Positions 32,372 through 41,808 of a stretch of 64,000 nucleotides of DNA are shown here, in pieces (positions within the stretch are counted from its first letter, which is position 1; each line of letters starts with the position of its first letter). The notes below the pieces were generated by a model. The model was not told the origin of the DNA. It was given only the letters and a program-made list of their open reading frames with translations, and did not search any database. The stretch is taken from the NCBI GenBank assembly GCA_040218535.1, contig JAVJRG010000009.1:1-64000 (forward strand), read 5' to 3'. The stretch is from Lacipirellulaceae bacterium. Lineage in GTDB: Bacteria; Planctomycetota; Planctomycetia; Pirellulales; Lacipirellulaceae. Made by a program: the position numbers and the translations under genes.

Positions 32372-35079
32372 CAGAACCAAGGGGGGAAGTGGAAAAAACT
32401 CAGTCCGAACTCTGGCATGCCAAGGAACCCGCGTACGCCATGGGGCAACTGGGCACAAGTGTCGACTTCGGCCTGAGTACAGAGGAGGCCAAGTTTCGCC
32501 GTAACCAATATGGCAATAACGAAATCCGTTCTGAGGCAGAAACGCTCTGGTACGAAGTGTTAGGACGTCAGTTTTTCGATGTCCTCATTTTTATCTTGCT
32601 CATCGCCGCGGGAGTCTCTTTAGCCGTTGGCGAATTGACTGACGCCATCACCATCCTTGCTATCGTCTTGCTTAACGGACTCTTAGGCTTTGTCCAAGAG
32701 TGGAAAGCGGAGAAAGCAATCGCGGCGTTAAAACAGATGCTGAGCCCGCAATGCCGCGTCATTCGCGATGGAGACGAGCAACAGATTGATGCAGTTGCTC
32801 TGGTCCCCGGAGATGTCGTTCTGCTTTCCACGGGCGATCGAGTTCCGGCTGATCTGAGATTAGTAGAGACTCTGAGCCTCAAAGTAGATGAATCGGCGTT
32901 GACCGGGGAATCTCTCTCTGTGGATAAACAATCCGATGCGATTGATACGAACGCTCCGCTTGCTGAAAGACCCTCGATGGCATGGGCAGGTACGGCAGTG
33001 ACGAATGGACGTGCGTTGGGGATTACTGTTGCTACGGGTTCGAATACCGAGTTTGGACGCATCGCCAAACTCACACAAGACATTGGTCCTGAGACAACCA
33101 CCTTGCAACGCGAACTCAGCGGCCTTGGTAAGCAACTTGGCATCTTTGCCATCGGGGTGTCACTTCTCATCGGCTTCACTGGTTGGTGGATGGGAAAAGA
33201 ACTACTCGAGATGATTATGACCGGCATCTCCCTTGCCGTGGCTGTCGTCCCCGAGGGCTTACCAGCGGTCGTCACGCTCACGATGGCTCTAGGAATCCGG
33301 GAGATGGTCCGCCGAAAGGCCTTGCTTAGGCGTTTGCAAGCTGCCGAAGGACTTGGAGCCGCGACTGTGATTTGCACTGACAAAACGGGCACACTGACAC
33401 AAAACCAAATGACCGTCCAAGCGATTTGGACGCCCTCGCAAAGCTACGAGGTGACAGGAGTCGGCTACGATCCGGCTGGACACTTTGAGGTGAACGGCGA
33501 GAAGATTAACTACCGTGCACAGCCTGATCTCCTTACGCTCTTGCATACAGCACTGATCTGTAACAGCGCCAAACTGACCAAGGATTCTGACGGCTGGCAC
33601 GAAAGCGGTGAACCCACTGAAGCCGCTCTAGTCACCGCTGCTTTGAAGGCTTGGCTAGTGCCGCAAAAAGGGATGGCGAATGAGGCTGAGTTTCCATTCA
33701 ACTCGGCACGAAAACGCATGACGGTCGTACTTCGTGATAAAGACTGCTTGACGTCACATACCAAGGGGGCACCTGAAGTCATTTTGCCACTCTGCACAAG
33801 TTGGCTCGCCGATGGCCAACAACAGCCAATGACCGACCAAGACCGTAATGCAATCTTCGAAGCTTACACGGAGATGGCCGAACAAGGATTGCGGACGCTC
33901 ATCGTCGCTCGCCGTGAACTACCTGCAAGCGAGGTATTGATTGAAAGTGCCGTAGAGAAAGAGCTCACCTTGCTGGGAATCGTTGGCATGACCGATCCGC
34001 CGCGACCTGAAGCCGCGAGCGCGGTTCAGTTAGCGCAGACGGCAGGTATTCGGGTCCTCATGATCACCGGAGATTCTGCACCGACAGCAATCGCTATTGC
34101 GCGGCGTGTCGGAATCAATGCAGAGCAAGCGATTACCGGGCAGCAATTGGAGCAACTCAGCAATGAGCAGTTAAGTGAAGAATTGAAAAATGACATTGTC
34201 TTCGCCCGCACGACACCCGAACACAAACTGAGAATCGTCAAGCTGCTACAAAGCCAGGGCCATATCGTGGGTATGACTGGCGATGGTGTGAATGATGCAC
34301 CGGCTTTGAAAAAAGCAGATGTCGGTATCGCCATGGGGATTCGGGGCACCGAGGTTGCCAAGGGAGCAGCTGACATGGTACTCACCGACGATAATTTCAA
34401 CTCCATTGTGAAGGCCGTCGAAGAAGGGCGGCGACAGTACGACAACATTCAGAAGTTTGTGCGCTATTTGCTTTCCGCAAATACCGGCGAGATCGTTGCG
34501 ATCTTTCTAAATATCGTGCTCGGCGGCCCGCTTATCCTGCTTCCGGTACAAATCCTTTGGATGAATTTGGTCACCGACGGTTTGAGTGCTTTGGCACTTG
34601 GGTTGGAGCCTGCCGAGCCTGCCCTGATGCGCTCTAAGCCACGTGATCCGCGTCAGCCGATCTTGGATCGCAAGGGAATGCTTATTATCGCGTGCCTAGG
34701 AACCTACATCGGCGTTGCAACGCTGGCCTTGTTCCAATTTTATCTCCGGAGCAACGATCCACACCAAGTTGCTCTGGCCGGAACTGTGGCATTTACTGGG
34801 ATCATCATCATCGAGAAAATGAATGTTCTCAACTTTCGCTCACTCCGTTCGCCCCTAACCTCGATTGGATTTTTTACGAATCCGTGGATATTGATCGCGA
34901 TCCTTTCGACAATCAGCCTGCAGGTAATGGCCGTTTATTTCCCCCCTTTGCAACGAGCCCTACATACCGTGCCGCTAGGATGGCGTGATTGGGGACTAAT
35001 GGTTGCGATCTCGCTGCCCATTCTAATCGTTCCGCAGGCATATCGGTTGGTGATGTCGGAGGGAAAGGAGCCCGTTTAA
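32356..35079 (+). CDS. P-type cation-transporting ATPase (P2 type, calcium pump-like)
   Basis: 907 residues, about ten membrane helices. Cation_ATPase_N (LSTEEAKFRRNQYGNNEI), actuator SALTGESLSVDK, VAVVPEGLPAVVTLTMALGI (M4 with PEGL), phosphorylation motif CTDKTGTLTQNQM with Asp near 342, KGAPEVILPLC, and hinge MTGDGVNDAPALKKADVGIA. PEGLP on M4 and the closing helices match bacterial P2A/P2B calcium pumps; other divalent cations cannot be excluded. It pumps cations out of the cytoplasm with ATP. Located between ppsA and a tandem Usp gene in one operon. Confidence 0.92.
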   Translation: MPTVLAEPRGEVEKTQSELWHAKEPAYAMGQLGTSVDFGLSTEEAKFRRNQYGNNEIRSEAETLWYEVLGRQFFDVLIFILLIAAGVSLAVGELTDAITILAIVLLNGLLGFVQEWKAEKAIAALKQMLSPQCRVIRDGDEQQIDAVALVPGDVVLLSTGDRVPADLRLVETLSLKVDESALTGESLSVDKQSDAIDTNAPLAERPSMAWAGTAVTNGRALGITVATGSNTEFGRIAKLTQDIGPETTTLQRELSGLGKQLGIFAIGVSLLIGFTGWWMGKELLEMIMTGISLAVAVVPEGLPAVVTLTMALGIREMVRRKALLRRLQAAEGLGAATVICTDKTGTLTQNQMTVQAIWTPSQSYEVTGVGYDPAGHFEVNGEKINYRAQPDLLTLLHTALICNSAKLTKDSDGWHESGEPTEAALVTAALKAWLVPQKGMANEAEFPFNSARKRMTVVLRDKDCLTSHTKGAPEVILPLCTSWLADGQQQPMTDQDRNAIFEAYTEMAEQGLRTLIVARRELPASEVLIESAVEKELTLLGIVGMTDPPRPEAASAVQLAQTAGIRVLMITGDSAPTAIAIARRVGINAEQAITGQQLEQLSNEQLSEELKNDIVFARTTPEHKLRIVKLLQSQGHIVGMTGDGVNDAPALKKADVGIAMGIRGTEVAKGAADMVLTDDNFNSIVKAVEEGRRQYDNIQKFVRYLLSANTGEIVAIFLNIVLGGPLILLPVQILWMNLVTDGLSALALGLEPAEPALMRSKPRDPRQPILDRKGMLIIACLGTYIGVATLALFQFYLRSNDPHQVALAGTVAFTGIIIIEKMNVLNFRSLRSPLTSIGFFTNPWILIAILSTISLQVMAVYFPPLQRALHTVPLGWRDWGLMVAISLPILIVPQAYRLVMSEGKEPV

Positions 35080-35162
35080 ATGAAATCGTGACTAACGGCT
35101 TAGCAGATGCAGTATGCTGCAAAGCAAAAAAAAACAATCGAAAGAATATTGGAGGTGAGGCT

Positions 35163-36122
35163 ATGAACCGTTTTAAGAAAATCCTAGTAGGAGTTGATTT
35201 ATCATGGGGAGACCGCCTGGTCGCACAAAGGCTGACTCCCCCCAATGCTGAGGCGGTCAAGCAGGCCATTTGGCTCGCAAAGCGCAACTCCGCGGCGATT
35301 CATTTTTTCGCGGCGCTCGACCTCTCTGCAAGAGCGCAACATCTACTCTCACAGTGCGAAACCACGGAGAAGACGATTCTGGATGAAGCGCAGCAGCAAC
35401 TCGATGCCTGCGTTGCTCGTGCGAAGGAACGAGGAGTCGATGCCAGCGACGAAGTCGTCATCGGACGAAGTTGGTTGGAATTAATCAGGCAGGTCATTCG
35501 CGGCCAGCATGATTTGCTTGTGGTCGGAACACGCCATCTGGGAGCCATGCAGGGAGCATTGTTTGGTAGTACAGGCATGAAACTCCTGCGGAAATGTCCC
35601 TGTGCGCTCTGGGTGACACAGCCCTTAAGAGACGAGGCTTTCGATTCGATCCTGGTAGCGCATGACCTGCGTCCTGTCGGCGACCTCGCATTGGAATTGG
35701 GGAGTACGATGGCGCAGCTACACGATGCGAAACTCCACGTGCTTCACGCAGCCGACCCTCGTGAGGTCGACCATCTGCCTGGCGAGAGTGACTCTGCGGA
35801 AAGTGCAGAAGGCTACTGTCGCGAGGCAGAGAAGCGGCTTCGCTCGAATCTTTCGAATGCAGACTTTTCCAGTCCGCCACAAGTACACGTGAGCATCGAG
35901 CGCCCAGATATCGCTATTTTAGATAGCATCGCGAAGAATCAGATTGACCTGGTCGTCATGGGAACGATTGGACGAACGGGTTTCCCAGGTTTCGTCATCG
36001 GGAACACGGCCGAACGACTGCTGCCTAAGATTCCTTGTTCCTTACTGGCTGTGAAGCCAGAGGACTTCAAAAGCCCTGTCCAGCTAACTTCCGATGAGTT
36101 TGAAGACGATCTCGTCACTTAG
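35163..36122 (+). CDS. Tandem universal stress protein
   Basis: 319 residues from the ATG at 35163, which has a GGAGGTGA ribosome site; the longer open frame upstream overlaps the ATPase gene and does not match. Two Usp domains: 1-150 (MNRFKKILVGVDLSWGDRLV; VGTRHLGAMQGALFGSTGMK) and ~155-300 (FDSILVAHDLRPVGDLALEL; VMGTIGRTGFPGFVIGNTAE), both with ATP-site glycines. Last gene of the hemerythrin-ppsA-ATPase operon, and convergent with the usp at 36134. Confidence 0.88.
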   Translation: MNRFKKILVGVDLSWGDRLVAQRLTPPNAEAVKQAIWLAKRNSAAIHFFAALDLSARAQHLLSQCETTEKTILDEAQQQLDACVARAKERGVDASDEVVIGRSWLELIRQVIRGQHDLLVVGTRHLGAMQGALFGSTGMKLLRKCPCALWVTQPLRDEAFDSILVAHDLRPVGDLALELGSTMAQLHDAKLHVLHAADPREVDHLPGESDSAESAEGYCREAEKRLRSNLSNADFSSPPQVHVSIERPDIAILDSIAKNQIDLVVMGTIGRTGFPGFVIGNTAERLLPKIPCSLLAVKPEDFKSPVQLTSDEFEDDLVT

Positions 36123-36133
36123 CAAATCACTCA

Positions 36134-36562
36134 CTAATCCCGCAGCACAAACACAGGACAATGAGCTAATCGAACAACGCGTTCTGCGACCGATCCTAGT
36201 AGAATACGCTTGATTCCTGTCCTGCCGTGCGAGGGGATCACGATCACGTCAGCACCGATTTCCTCCGCGCACTTGGCGATCTCGTGCCCTGGGTCACCAA
36301 AAGAAACTCGGAAATCGATTACACGGTATCGCTCATCCGCGAAGTTTTTCCAGAATGCTTCCTCAATGTGGTCGCGTTGCGACTTCTCTGAAAGGGCACC
36401 CCAAACCGATTCCGGCGAAGTCACAGACAGATTCACCCCCACATTAACAGCACAAACGTCCGTGGTTAGGGAAACCATCTGCAACGCCTCGTCTAGAGCA
36501 CGATGCGATTCCTCACTGAAATCGATTGGCACCAGTATTTTCTTGCCCTCAAACCAGTTCAT
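36134..36562 (-). CDS. Universal stress protein
   Basis: 142 residues, one Usp domain: MNWFEGKKILVPIDFSEESH and IPSHGRTGIKRILLGSVAER with the complete ATP-binding pattern. Fourth and last gene of the minus-strand operon usp-usp-CBS-usp that starts at 38145. It lies 15 bp after the CBS gene. Confidence 0.9.
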   Translation of the reverse strand: MNWFEGKKILVPIDFSEESHRALDEALQMVSLTTDVCAVNVGVNLSVTSPESVWGALSEKSQRDHIEEAFWKNFADERYRVIDFRVSFGDPGHEIAKCAEEIGADVIVIPSHGRTGIKRILLGSVAERVVRLAHCPVFVLRD

Positions 36563-36577
36563 TCTGATGACTCCGTG

Positions 36578-37096
36578 TTAGAGGTTCTTGGTCGACAGCC
36601 GCGAGCCTTCCTGAGGCATCACAATGGCCTTTAGGATGTCAAAGGTGCTCACGATCCCTACTGGGCGTGAGTTCTCATCAATGACAATCAAACGATGGAT
36701 GTGACTGCCAATCATGTATTCCGCCGCATCCAGCAGCGAGAGGTTTAAATCGACTGTCTGCGGTGCTCGACTCATGAACTGATCGACCAGATCTTCTGCT
36801 CCAAACTCAGCCCAGTAGCGTTGGTCGCGGACTTCAGTCGTTTCGGATGAGTCGTCAGGATGCATCGCTACACCGCACCAACCCTCTCTTGGTCGTTCGC
36901 GTCGCATAAAGTCGTAATCGCTGAGTACCCCCACGCAGTGATCGAACTCATCAACGACGGGGGCCCCAGTGACGCCAGCCTTAATGAGGAGTTGTGACGC
37001 CTCAGACATCGTGGCGTGGACTGGCAGTGTGACCAATTCCCGTGACATGGCGTCACTGACTGGAATCTCTTGCAAATGTCGGGCAGCAACATTCAT
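36578..37096 (-). CDS. CBS-pair protein
   Basis: 172 residues with two CBS motifs: 13-70 (AMSRELVTLPVHATMSEASQ; GVTGAPVVDEFDHCVGVLSD) and ~105-165 (FMSRAPQTVDLNLSLLDAAE; HRLIVIDENSRPVGIVSTFD). As in the CBS protein at 10990, a charged insert separates the halves (RRERPREGWCGVAMHPDDSS). Likely adenine nucleotide sensor. Its ATG overlaps the stop of the upstream usp (ATGA), so they are co-translated. Confidence 0.9.
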   Translation of the reverse strand: MNVAARHLQEIPVSDAMSRELVTLPVHATMSEASQLLIKAGVTGAPVVDEFDHCVGVLSDYDFMRRERPREGWCGVAMHPDDSSETTEVRDQRYWAEFGAEDLVDQFMSRAPQTVDLNLSLLDAAEYMIGSHIHRLIVIDENSRPVGIVSTFDILKAIVMPQEGSRLSTKNL

Positions 37097-37575
37097 GAGC
37101 TAGCCATCTTCTGTTTTTCCGTGCTTGACTCCTCAAGCTCCGGGTTTGGCATCTTTACCGTGAGAACCGGGCACTTCGCTTGTCGAACCAGGGACTCCGC
37201 CACGCTTCCCATCAACAACCGGTAGGCTCCTGTCCTACCGTGTGTGCCGATGACAATCATGTCAGGCTCTTCCTTGGCAGCGTATAGCAGGATCTGCTCC
37301 GTGGCTTTTCCACGCATGAAGACATGCTCGTAGGAGACCTTTAAAGACGCCGGGCGAATACGGAGCAGGCGATCGTATTGCCGACGGGCTATTTCATCCA
37401 CCTGCGGGACATATCCGTACCCGACATCCCCAAAGATCAACCCTGGCGTCTCATCATCAACGTGGAGGATCAGAAGCTTGGCACCCGTCGCTGCTGCCAG
37501 GGTAGTGGCATACTCAAGGGCCAAATCACTGTTTGGGGAAAAGTCAGTCGCATAGAGAATCTTGCCGAATTTCAT
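37093..37575 (-). CDS. Universal stress protein
   Basis: 160 residues, one Usp domain: MKFGKILYATDFSPNSDLAL and VIGTHGRTGAYRLLMGSVAE with complete ATP-binding glycines, plus a polar tail (ELEESSTEKQKMASS). Close relative of the neighbour at 37615, suggesting local duplication. Coupled to the CBS gene by a 4-bp overlap. Confidence 0.9.
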   Translation of the reverse strand: MKFGKILYATDFSPNSDLALEYATTLAAATGAKLLILHVDDETPGLIFGDVGYGYVPQVDEIARRQYDRLLRIRPASLKVSYEHVFMRGKATEQILLYAAKEEPDMIVIGTHGRTGAYRLLMGSVAESLVRQAKCPVLTVKMPNPELEESSTEKQKMASS

Positions 37576-37614
37576 GGCTTCTCTCCACCTAAGTCCGTGA
37601 CGTAGTGCCCGAGA

Positions 37615-38145
37615 TCAGTGCAGGCTGAGCTTCGATCTGATACTCGGTCCTTTCTGGCCAGCCGACTGTCTGTCGCCTTCATCGCCCTCGGTGCTTGCCT
37701 GAGGCATTGGTTGCTTGACGGTTAGCACGGGGCATTTTGCGTGACGCAACACGCCTTCCGCGATACTTCCCATGAGCAGACGGGAAAGGCCGGACCGACC
37801 GTGCGTACCCATGACAATCAAGTCCACCTGCTCTCGGTCAGCGAGGCTCACGATCTCCTGCTCTGGAGAGCCTTCCAAGAAGCGATGCTCTACTTGAACA
37901 CCGTCTTTGGTGGGCTGGACTTGCTCAAGCAACCTGCGGTTCTCGCGTTCCACATCCTGAGCGTAGTCAGGCATCGTTGCCATTGACACTCCCGTGTACC
38001 CTGTGAGGTAAAGTGGTGTCGCATTAAATACATGGGCAATGATGAGCTTTGCCCCAGTCTCCGCTGCAAGCGTGGAAGCATATCCGAGGGCAGCTTCACT
38101 CGACTCAGAGAAATCGGTTGGGAATAGGATCTTAAGAATGTTCAT
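37615..38145 (-). CDS. Universal stress protein
   Basis: 176 residues, one Usp domain: MNILKILFPTDFSESSEAAL and VMGTHGRSGLSRLLMGSIAE with a full ATP-site pattern, then a 30-residue polar tail. First gene of the usp-usp-CBS-usp operon, ribosome site GAAGGAGAA. Its sigma-54 promoter is at 38225 and shares the activator site at 38325 with the divergent kinase operon. Confidence 0.9.
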   Translation of the reverse strand: MNILKILFPTDFSESSEAALGYASTLAAETGAKLIIAHVFNATPLYLTGYTGVSMATMPDYAQDVERENRRLLEQVQPTKDGVQVEHRFLEGSPEQEIVSLADREQVDLIVMGTHGRSGLSRLLMGSIAEGVLRHAKCPVLTVKQPMPQASTEGDEGDRQSAGQKGPSIRSKLSLH

Positions 38146-38224
38146 GACTTCTCCTTCAGGCTAAGGCGACAGTTCGACGACAACGTGCTTCGCGTTTTTC
38201 CCCGTCCAACTAGCTGACTAGTGA

Positions 38225-38240
38225 AGCAATTCACGTACCA
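38225..38240 (-). promoter_or_regulatory. Sigma-54 promoter (TGGTACG TGAA TTGCT)
   Basis: Near-exact minus-strand match, 80 bp before the Usp operon; its -24 edge is 92 bp from the palindrome centre. Confidence 0.83.
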
Positions 38241-38324
38241 AGTTCAGGGCCTTTGCCTGTCTGACTCTTATCCGTGTCTCTTAACAAGTTTCCGCCTTTA
38301 TGGTTCGTGACCGCACAGTGCCGC

Positions 38325-38340
38325 TGTGCAGTTCCGCACA
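38325..38340. promoter_or_regulatory. Activator palindrome TGTGCA GTTC CGCACA
   Basis: Matches the consensus at 11 of 12 conserved positions, midway between two divergent sigma-54 promoters. A half-site CGCACAG lies at 38313-38319. The 38146-38494 gap has no gene. Confidence 0.78.
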
Positions 38341-38421
38341 CTAAATCACAGTTTCCGACGGGAAGCTGCAGTTTCGTAATAGATTTCCCAGCAATTGAAA
38401 GGGTTCGGTAGTCCTTCTTCT

Positions 38422-38437
38422 GGGTACGCAGTTTGCT
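38422..38437 (+). promoter_or_regulatory. Sigma-54 promoter (GGGTACG CAGT TTGCT)
   Basis: GG-N10-GC, 58 bp before the cytochrome gene and 90 bp from the palindrome centre. Drives the unit that contains the sensor kinase. Confidence 0.78.
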
Positions 38438-38494
38438 TACTGCAAAGTGGGATCTCGCTGAGTAAGCATATTCTCTCGTTACTAGGAGTCACGA

Positions 38495-38959
38495 ATGAAA
38501 ATTGTCATCGCAGGGGTTGCCGCTTTATCCCTCATCCTTATCTCGCAAGTCTCTGGGCAAGGTGAGATCGCAGGAGGGGGGTCGAAGAGTAAGAATCCAC
38601 CCGCGGCAAAGAAGATTGATGATCCAGTGAAGTTCAATATCTGGATGGATGTCAAACTCAAGCAATCGCAGGAAGTCCTCGCCGGTTTGGCCGAGGGTGA
38701 TTTTCAAGCGATACAAGAGAGCACGAAGCAGCTCAAAACCTTGAGTAAGATTGAAGGCTTTGTGCGACGTGGCTTTCCCGGTTACACAACCCAGCTGCAA
38801 TCTTTCGAGTTTGCCGTCGAAGAGATCGAAAATCAGGCTAAGAAAGAGAATATTGAAGGCGTTGCGCTGGGATTCCAGCAACTCACACTTAGTTGCGTGA
38901 ATTGCCATAAACAGCTCAGGCAGCCTCTGGCAGCTGAGCGTGAGGAGAGTGCCAAGTGA
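38495..38959 (+). CDS. Exported cytochrome c'-like protein
   Basis: 154 residues. A signal peptide (MKIVIAGVAALSLILISQVS, then GQG) directs export. The mature part is four-helical with one haem c site, CVNCHKQL, near residues 134-141 close to the C-terminus, as in cytochrome c'. The family binds NO or CO and protects against nitrosative stress. First gene of a unit with the cytidylate-kinase-like gene and the sensor kinase. Confidence 0.82.
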   Translation: MKIVIAGVAALSLILISQVSGQGEIAGGGSKSKNPPAAKKIDDPVKFNIWMDVKLKQSQEVLAGLAEGDFQAIQESTKQLKTLSKIEGFVRRGFPGYTTQLQSFEFAVEEIENQAKKENIEGVALGFQQLTLSCVNCHKQLRQPLAAEREESAK

Positions 38960-39017
38960 ATCGTCTACGTGGTCTGTCTAATAGTCTCGTAACAGTGCAG
39001 AAAGAAAGGGTGCAAAA

Positions 39018-39734
39018 ATGACAACCTATGCGAATGCACGCGGAGCGGCGCTTGAGCGTGCCTATCAACACTGGCGTGAACGTGGTGCACTCTTGCAGGT
39101 CCACCCCAAATCCGCGAAAGAACTTCCAAGCCCGGTGACAATTGCCATTAGCCGCGAAAAGGGAACTGGAGGCGAAGTCGTTGCGAGACGTGTCGCCCAG
39201 GAGCTTGGCTGGCCCTGCTATGACCGTGAACTGGTAGAAACGATCGCGGAAGATTCAGGAGTGCGAGCAGATCTGCTAGAGAAACTTGACGAGAAGCGTC
39301 CTAACTGGATAGCCGAGTGCTTGGAAAGTTTCTCCGACGGTAAGCACATGAGCGGCGCAGGCTATGCGAAGCGTCTCCGCGATACGCTGTTAGCACTCTA
39401 TTGCCATGGAAATTGCGTCATCCTCGGTCGGGGTGCCGCACAAGTCCTTCCGCCTGCGAACACACTGCGGGTATGTCTGATCGCACCTAAGCTGTTTCGC
39501 ATACGGGAAGCGACCGGTCGGCTTGGAGTTAGCGAAAAAGCAGAAAAGGAAGTCGCACACGCCGACCGCGACCGTGTGGACTTCGTCAAGAGCTACTTCC
39601 ACAAGGATCCCAAAAATCTACGTGACTACGATGTTGTGTTGGATGCATCGCGGCTAGGAGAGGAGACGATGGTTCGTCTCCTCGTTGCGGCTGCAAAGGC
39701 TAAGCAGCCTCTCCAAGATTCGACAAGTACGTAA
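39018..39734 (+). CDS. Cytidylate kinase-like protein
   Basis: 238 residues of the cytidylate kinase-like family (PF13189): TIAISREKGTGGEVVARRVA (P-loop-like start), WPCYDRELVETIAEDSGVRA, CVILGRGAAQVLPP, and the basic helix RDRVDFVKSYFHKDPKNLRD. Family members are presumed nucleoside monophosphate or small-molecule kinases; the substrate is unknown. It is often found next to Usp or CBS genes, as here. 58 bp after the cytochrome gene. Confidence 0.82.
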   Translation: MTTYANARGAALERAYQHWRERGALLQVHPKSAKELPSPVTIAISREKGTGGEVVARRVAQELGWPCYDRELVETIAEDSGVRADLLEKLDEKRPNWIAECLESFSDGKHMSGAGYAKRLRDTLLALYCHGNCVILGRGAAQVLPPANTLRVCLIAPKLFRIREATGRLGVSEKAEKEVAHADRDRVDFVKSYFHKDPKNLRDYDVVLDASRLGEETMVRLLVAAAKAKQPLQDSTST

Positions 39735-39851
39735 GTCACGACCGAGGCTTGCAAAATGGACTAATACCGCCCAAGATGGCTGGCTTACCTCCAGCTTTTC
39801 CGAGGCGTACGCGTCCCCGCGTTACCGTAGGTCCAGATTGTCAGGCCATCC

Positions 39852-41696
39852 ATGGAACCGCACTCCACCGAACGTGAGTTTGGTCGCCTTCTCGAAGATT
39901 CGCTCAACGAGATTTTCATCTTCGATGCAGAAACCCTGCAGTTCTTACAAGTGAACCGAGGTGGCCGAGAGAATCTCGGGATGACGATGGAGGAGTTGCG
40001 CGAGCTGACCCCCGTTGATATCAAGCCCGAGTTAACCCGCCAAGCCTTCGAAACGCTCCTTCAGCCATTGAGGGATGGCTCCCAGGAGACACTGGTCTTT
40101 AACACCCTGCATCGACGTAAAGATAGTTCCGACTACAGTGTCGAGGTTCACCTGCAGTTGGCAACCTTTCACGACCGGCCAGCCTTCATCGCCATCATCC
40201 TGGATACGACGCTCCGCAATGAGACGGCTGACCAGTTAAGGGTGCGCAACCAAGCGATAGAATCTGTCGGGGTAGGCGTGGTAATTAGCGATGCTCGGCA
40301 ACATGATATGCCGATCGTGTATTGCAACCAGGCTTTCACAAAAATCACGGGCTATTCTTCGGCGGAGGTTATTGGTCACAACTGTCGTTTCCTGCAACAG
40401 AACGACCGCGATCAAGAAGCGAGACATACTATCCGCGATGCGGTGAAATCAGGCACAGAATGTCGGGTTCTCCTGCGTAATTATCGTAAGAATGGCGAAC
40501 TCTTTTGGAACGATCTGCTCATTTCTCCGGTGAGAAACATCGAGGGTACCGTCACTCACTATATCGGGCTCTGCAATGATCTCACCCAACGCATTCGCGC
40601 TGAGGAAGACAAAGCCGATCGAGAAGCACGACTACGGGCAATTCTGGAAGCGGCCGTTGAGGCAATCATCACGATTGATGAAGACGGTATCTGCGAATCC
40701 CTAAATCCTGCGGCAGAATCAATGTTTGGCTATTCTGCAGGTGAGGTCCTTGGCAAGAACATTTCGATGCTCATGCCCTCTCCCTACCGCGAGGAACATG
40801 ACCAGTATCTTCAAAATTATTTGAGCACGGGCGAGAAGAAGATCATCGGAATAGGTCGTGAGGTGATCGGGAGGCGTAAAAACGGAGAAGAATTCCCGAT
40901 GGAACTCTCCGTCAGCGAGGTCGACGTCAAGGGAAGGCGGCTCTTCACGGGAATGATTCGCGACATCACCGATATCAAACGATCTCAACAGCAGCTGATC
41001 CAGTCGGAACGACTTGCAGCATTGGGTGAAGCCACAGCTCGATTAGCGCATGAAAGCCGCAATTCGTTGCAGCGGATCCAGATTGCCGTGGAAACGGCAC
41101 GACTACATTGCGATGAGCATCAACTGCTTGAGGATCAACTCGATTCCATCGAAAATGCCAGTGATCGACTCCATGCTTTGCACGAAGAGGTACGCAACTA
41201 TGCCGCGCCACTGAACCTCGAGTTGACGAAAACGAATCTTACGGAAGTTTGGAGAAACGCCTGGGAGTCAACCCGGTCTCTCCGGGAGGGGCGAAAAGTC
41301 TTGCTAACGGAAAACGTACAGCGTGAGGAAGTGCATGGCCATGTTGATAAGTTTCGGTTCGAGCAAGTCTTTCGCAACCTGTTTGAAAACGCACTTGTTG
41401 CGTGCCCCGATCCGGTTGAGATAACGATCGATTTGAAGAAGAGCCATACTGCTTCGGGGGACGAATGGCACATCACGGTGCAGGACAACGGTACTGGCCT
41501 TGATGAGCAGCAGTGCAAGCGTGTTTTTGAGCCGTTCTATTCAACGAAATCTAAAGGGACCGGTCTCGGCCTTGCTATTGCGCAGAGAATTGTGAGGGCT
41601 CACGGCGGCAATATGGCCGTGATTTCAACCGAAGAGCGTGGTGCCAAATTCGAAATCGTGCTACCGGACGATTCAGCCACGAAGTTGCCGACTTAG
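39852..41696 (+). CDS. Histidine kinase with LOV and FixL-type haem PAS sensor domains
   Basis: 614 residues, no membrane helices. PAS 1 at 12-125. Residues 131-245 are a LOV domain: ITGYSSAEVIGHNCRFLQ with the photoactive Cys at 178, and LLRNYRKNGELFWNDLLISP with the flavin-binding Asn residues. Residues 262-377 match FixL's haem PAS: EEHDQYL places a His at 316 where FixL has its haem ligand (His200), and KKIIGIGREVIGRRKNGEEF aligns Arg336 with the oxygen-sensing Arg220. HisKA follows with LAHESRNSLQRI (phospho-His400), then the ATPase domain (NLFENALVA, DNGTGLDE, STKSKGTGLGLAIA). Likely partner: the sigma-54 activator at 43440. The gene sits in an operon with a sigma-54 promoter, implying autoregulation. 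Confidence 0.9.
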   Translation: MEPHSTEREFGRLLEDSLNEIFIFDAETLQFLQVNRGGRENLGMTMEELRELTPVDIKPELTRQAFETLLQPLRDGSQETLVFNTLHRRKDSSDYSVEVHLQLATFHDRPAFIAIILDTTLRNETADQLRVRNQAIESVGVGVVISDARQHDMPIVYCNQAFTKITGYSSAEVIGHNCRFLQQNDRDQEARHTIRDAVKSGTECRVLLRNYRKNGELFWNDLLISPVRNIEGTVTHYIGLCNDLTQRIRAEEDKADREARLRAILEAAVEAIITIDEDGICESLNPAAESMFGYSAGEVLGKNISMLMPSPYREEHDQYLQNYLSTGEKKIIGIGREVIGRRKNGEEFPMELSVSEVDVKGRRLFTGMIRDITDIKRSQQQLIQSERLAALGEATARLAHESRNSLQRIQIAVETARLHCDEHQLLEDQLDSIENASDRLHALHEEVRNYAAPLNLELTKTNLTEVWRNAWESTRSLREGRKVLLTENVQREEVHGHVDKFRFEQVFRNLFENALVACPDPVEITIDLKKSHTASGDEWHITVQDNGTGLDEQQCKRVFEPFYSTKSKGTGLGLAIAQRIVRAHGGNMAVISTEERGAKFEIVLPDDSATKLPT

Positions 41697-41710
41697 TTAT
41701 GGCCAGTTTG

Positions 41711-41726
41711 TGTGCCGAACCGCTCA
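41711..41726. promoter_or_regulatory. Activator palindrome TGTGCC GAAC CGCTCA
   Basis: Matches 10 of 12 conserved positions and is centred 90 bp before the -24 edge of the BON promoter. Confidence 0.6.
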
Positions 41727-41808
41727 ACACGGTGACGTATTCGCTCACTTCCTTCGAGATAGATTTTCGAACACGGGCTCTGGTCTGTGCTGGTGAGAAG
41801 AAAATGAT

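Noticed and set aside
32568-33392. 274-codon minus-strand frame inside the P-type ATPase gene
   Set aside because: Antisense shadow of a fully conserved ATPase, with S/T/P-rich low-complexity translation.
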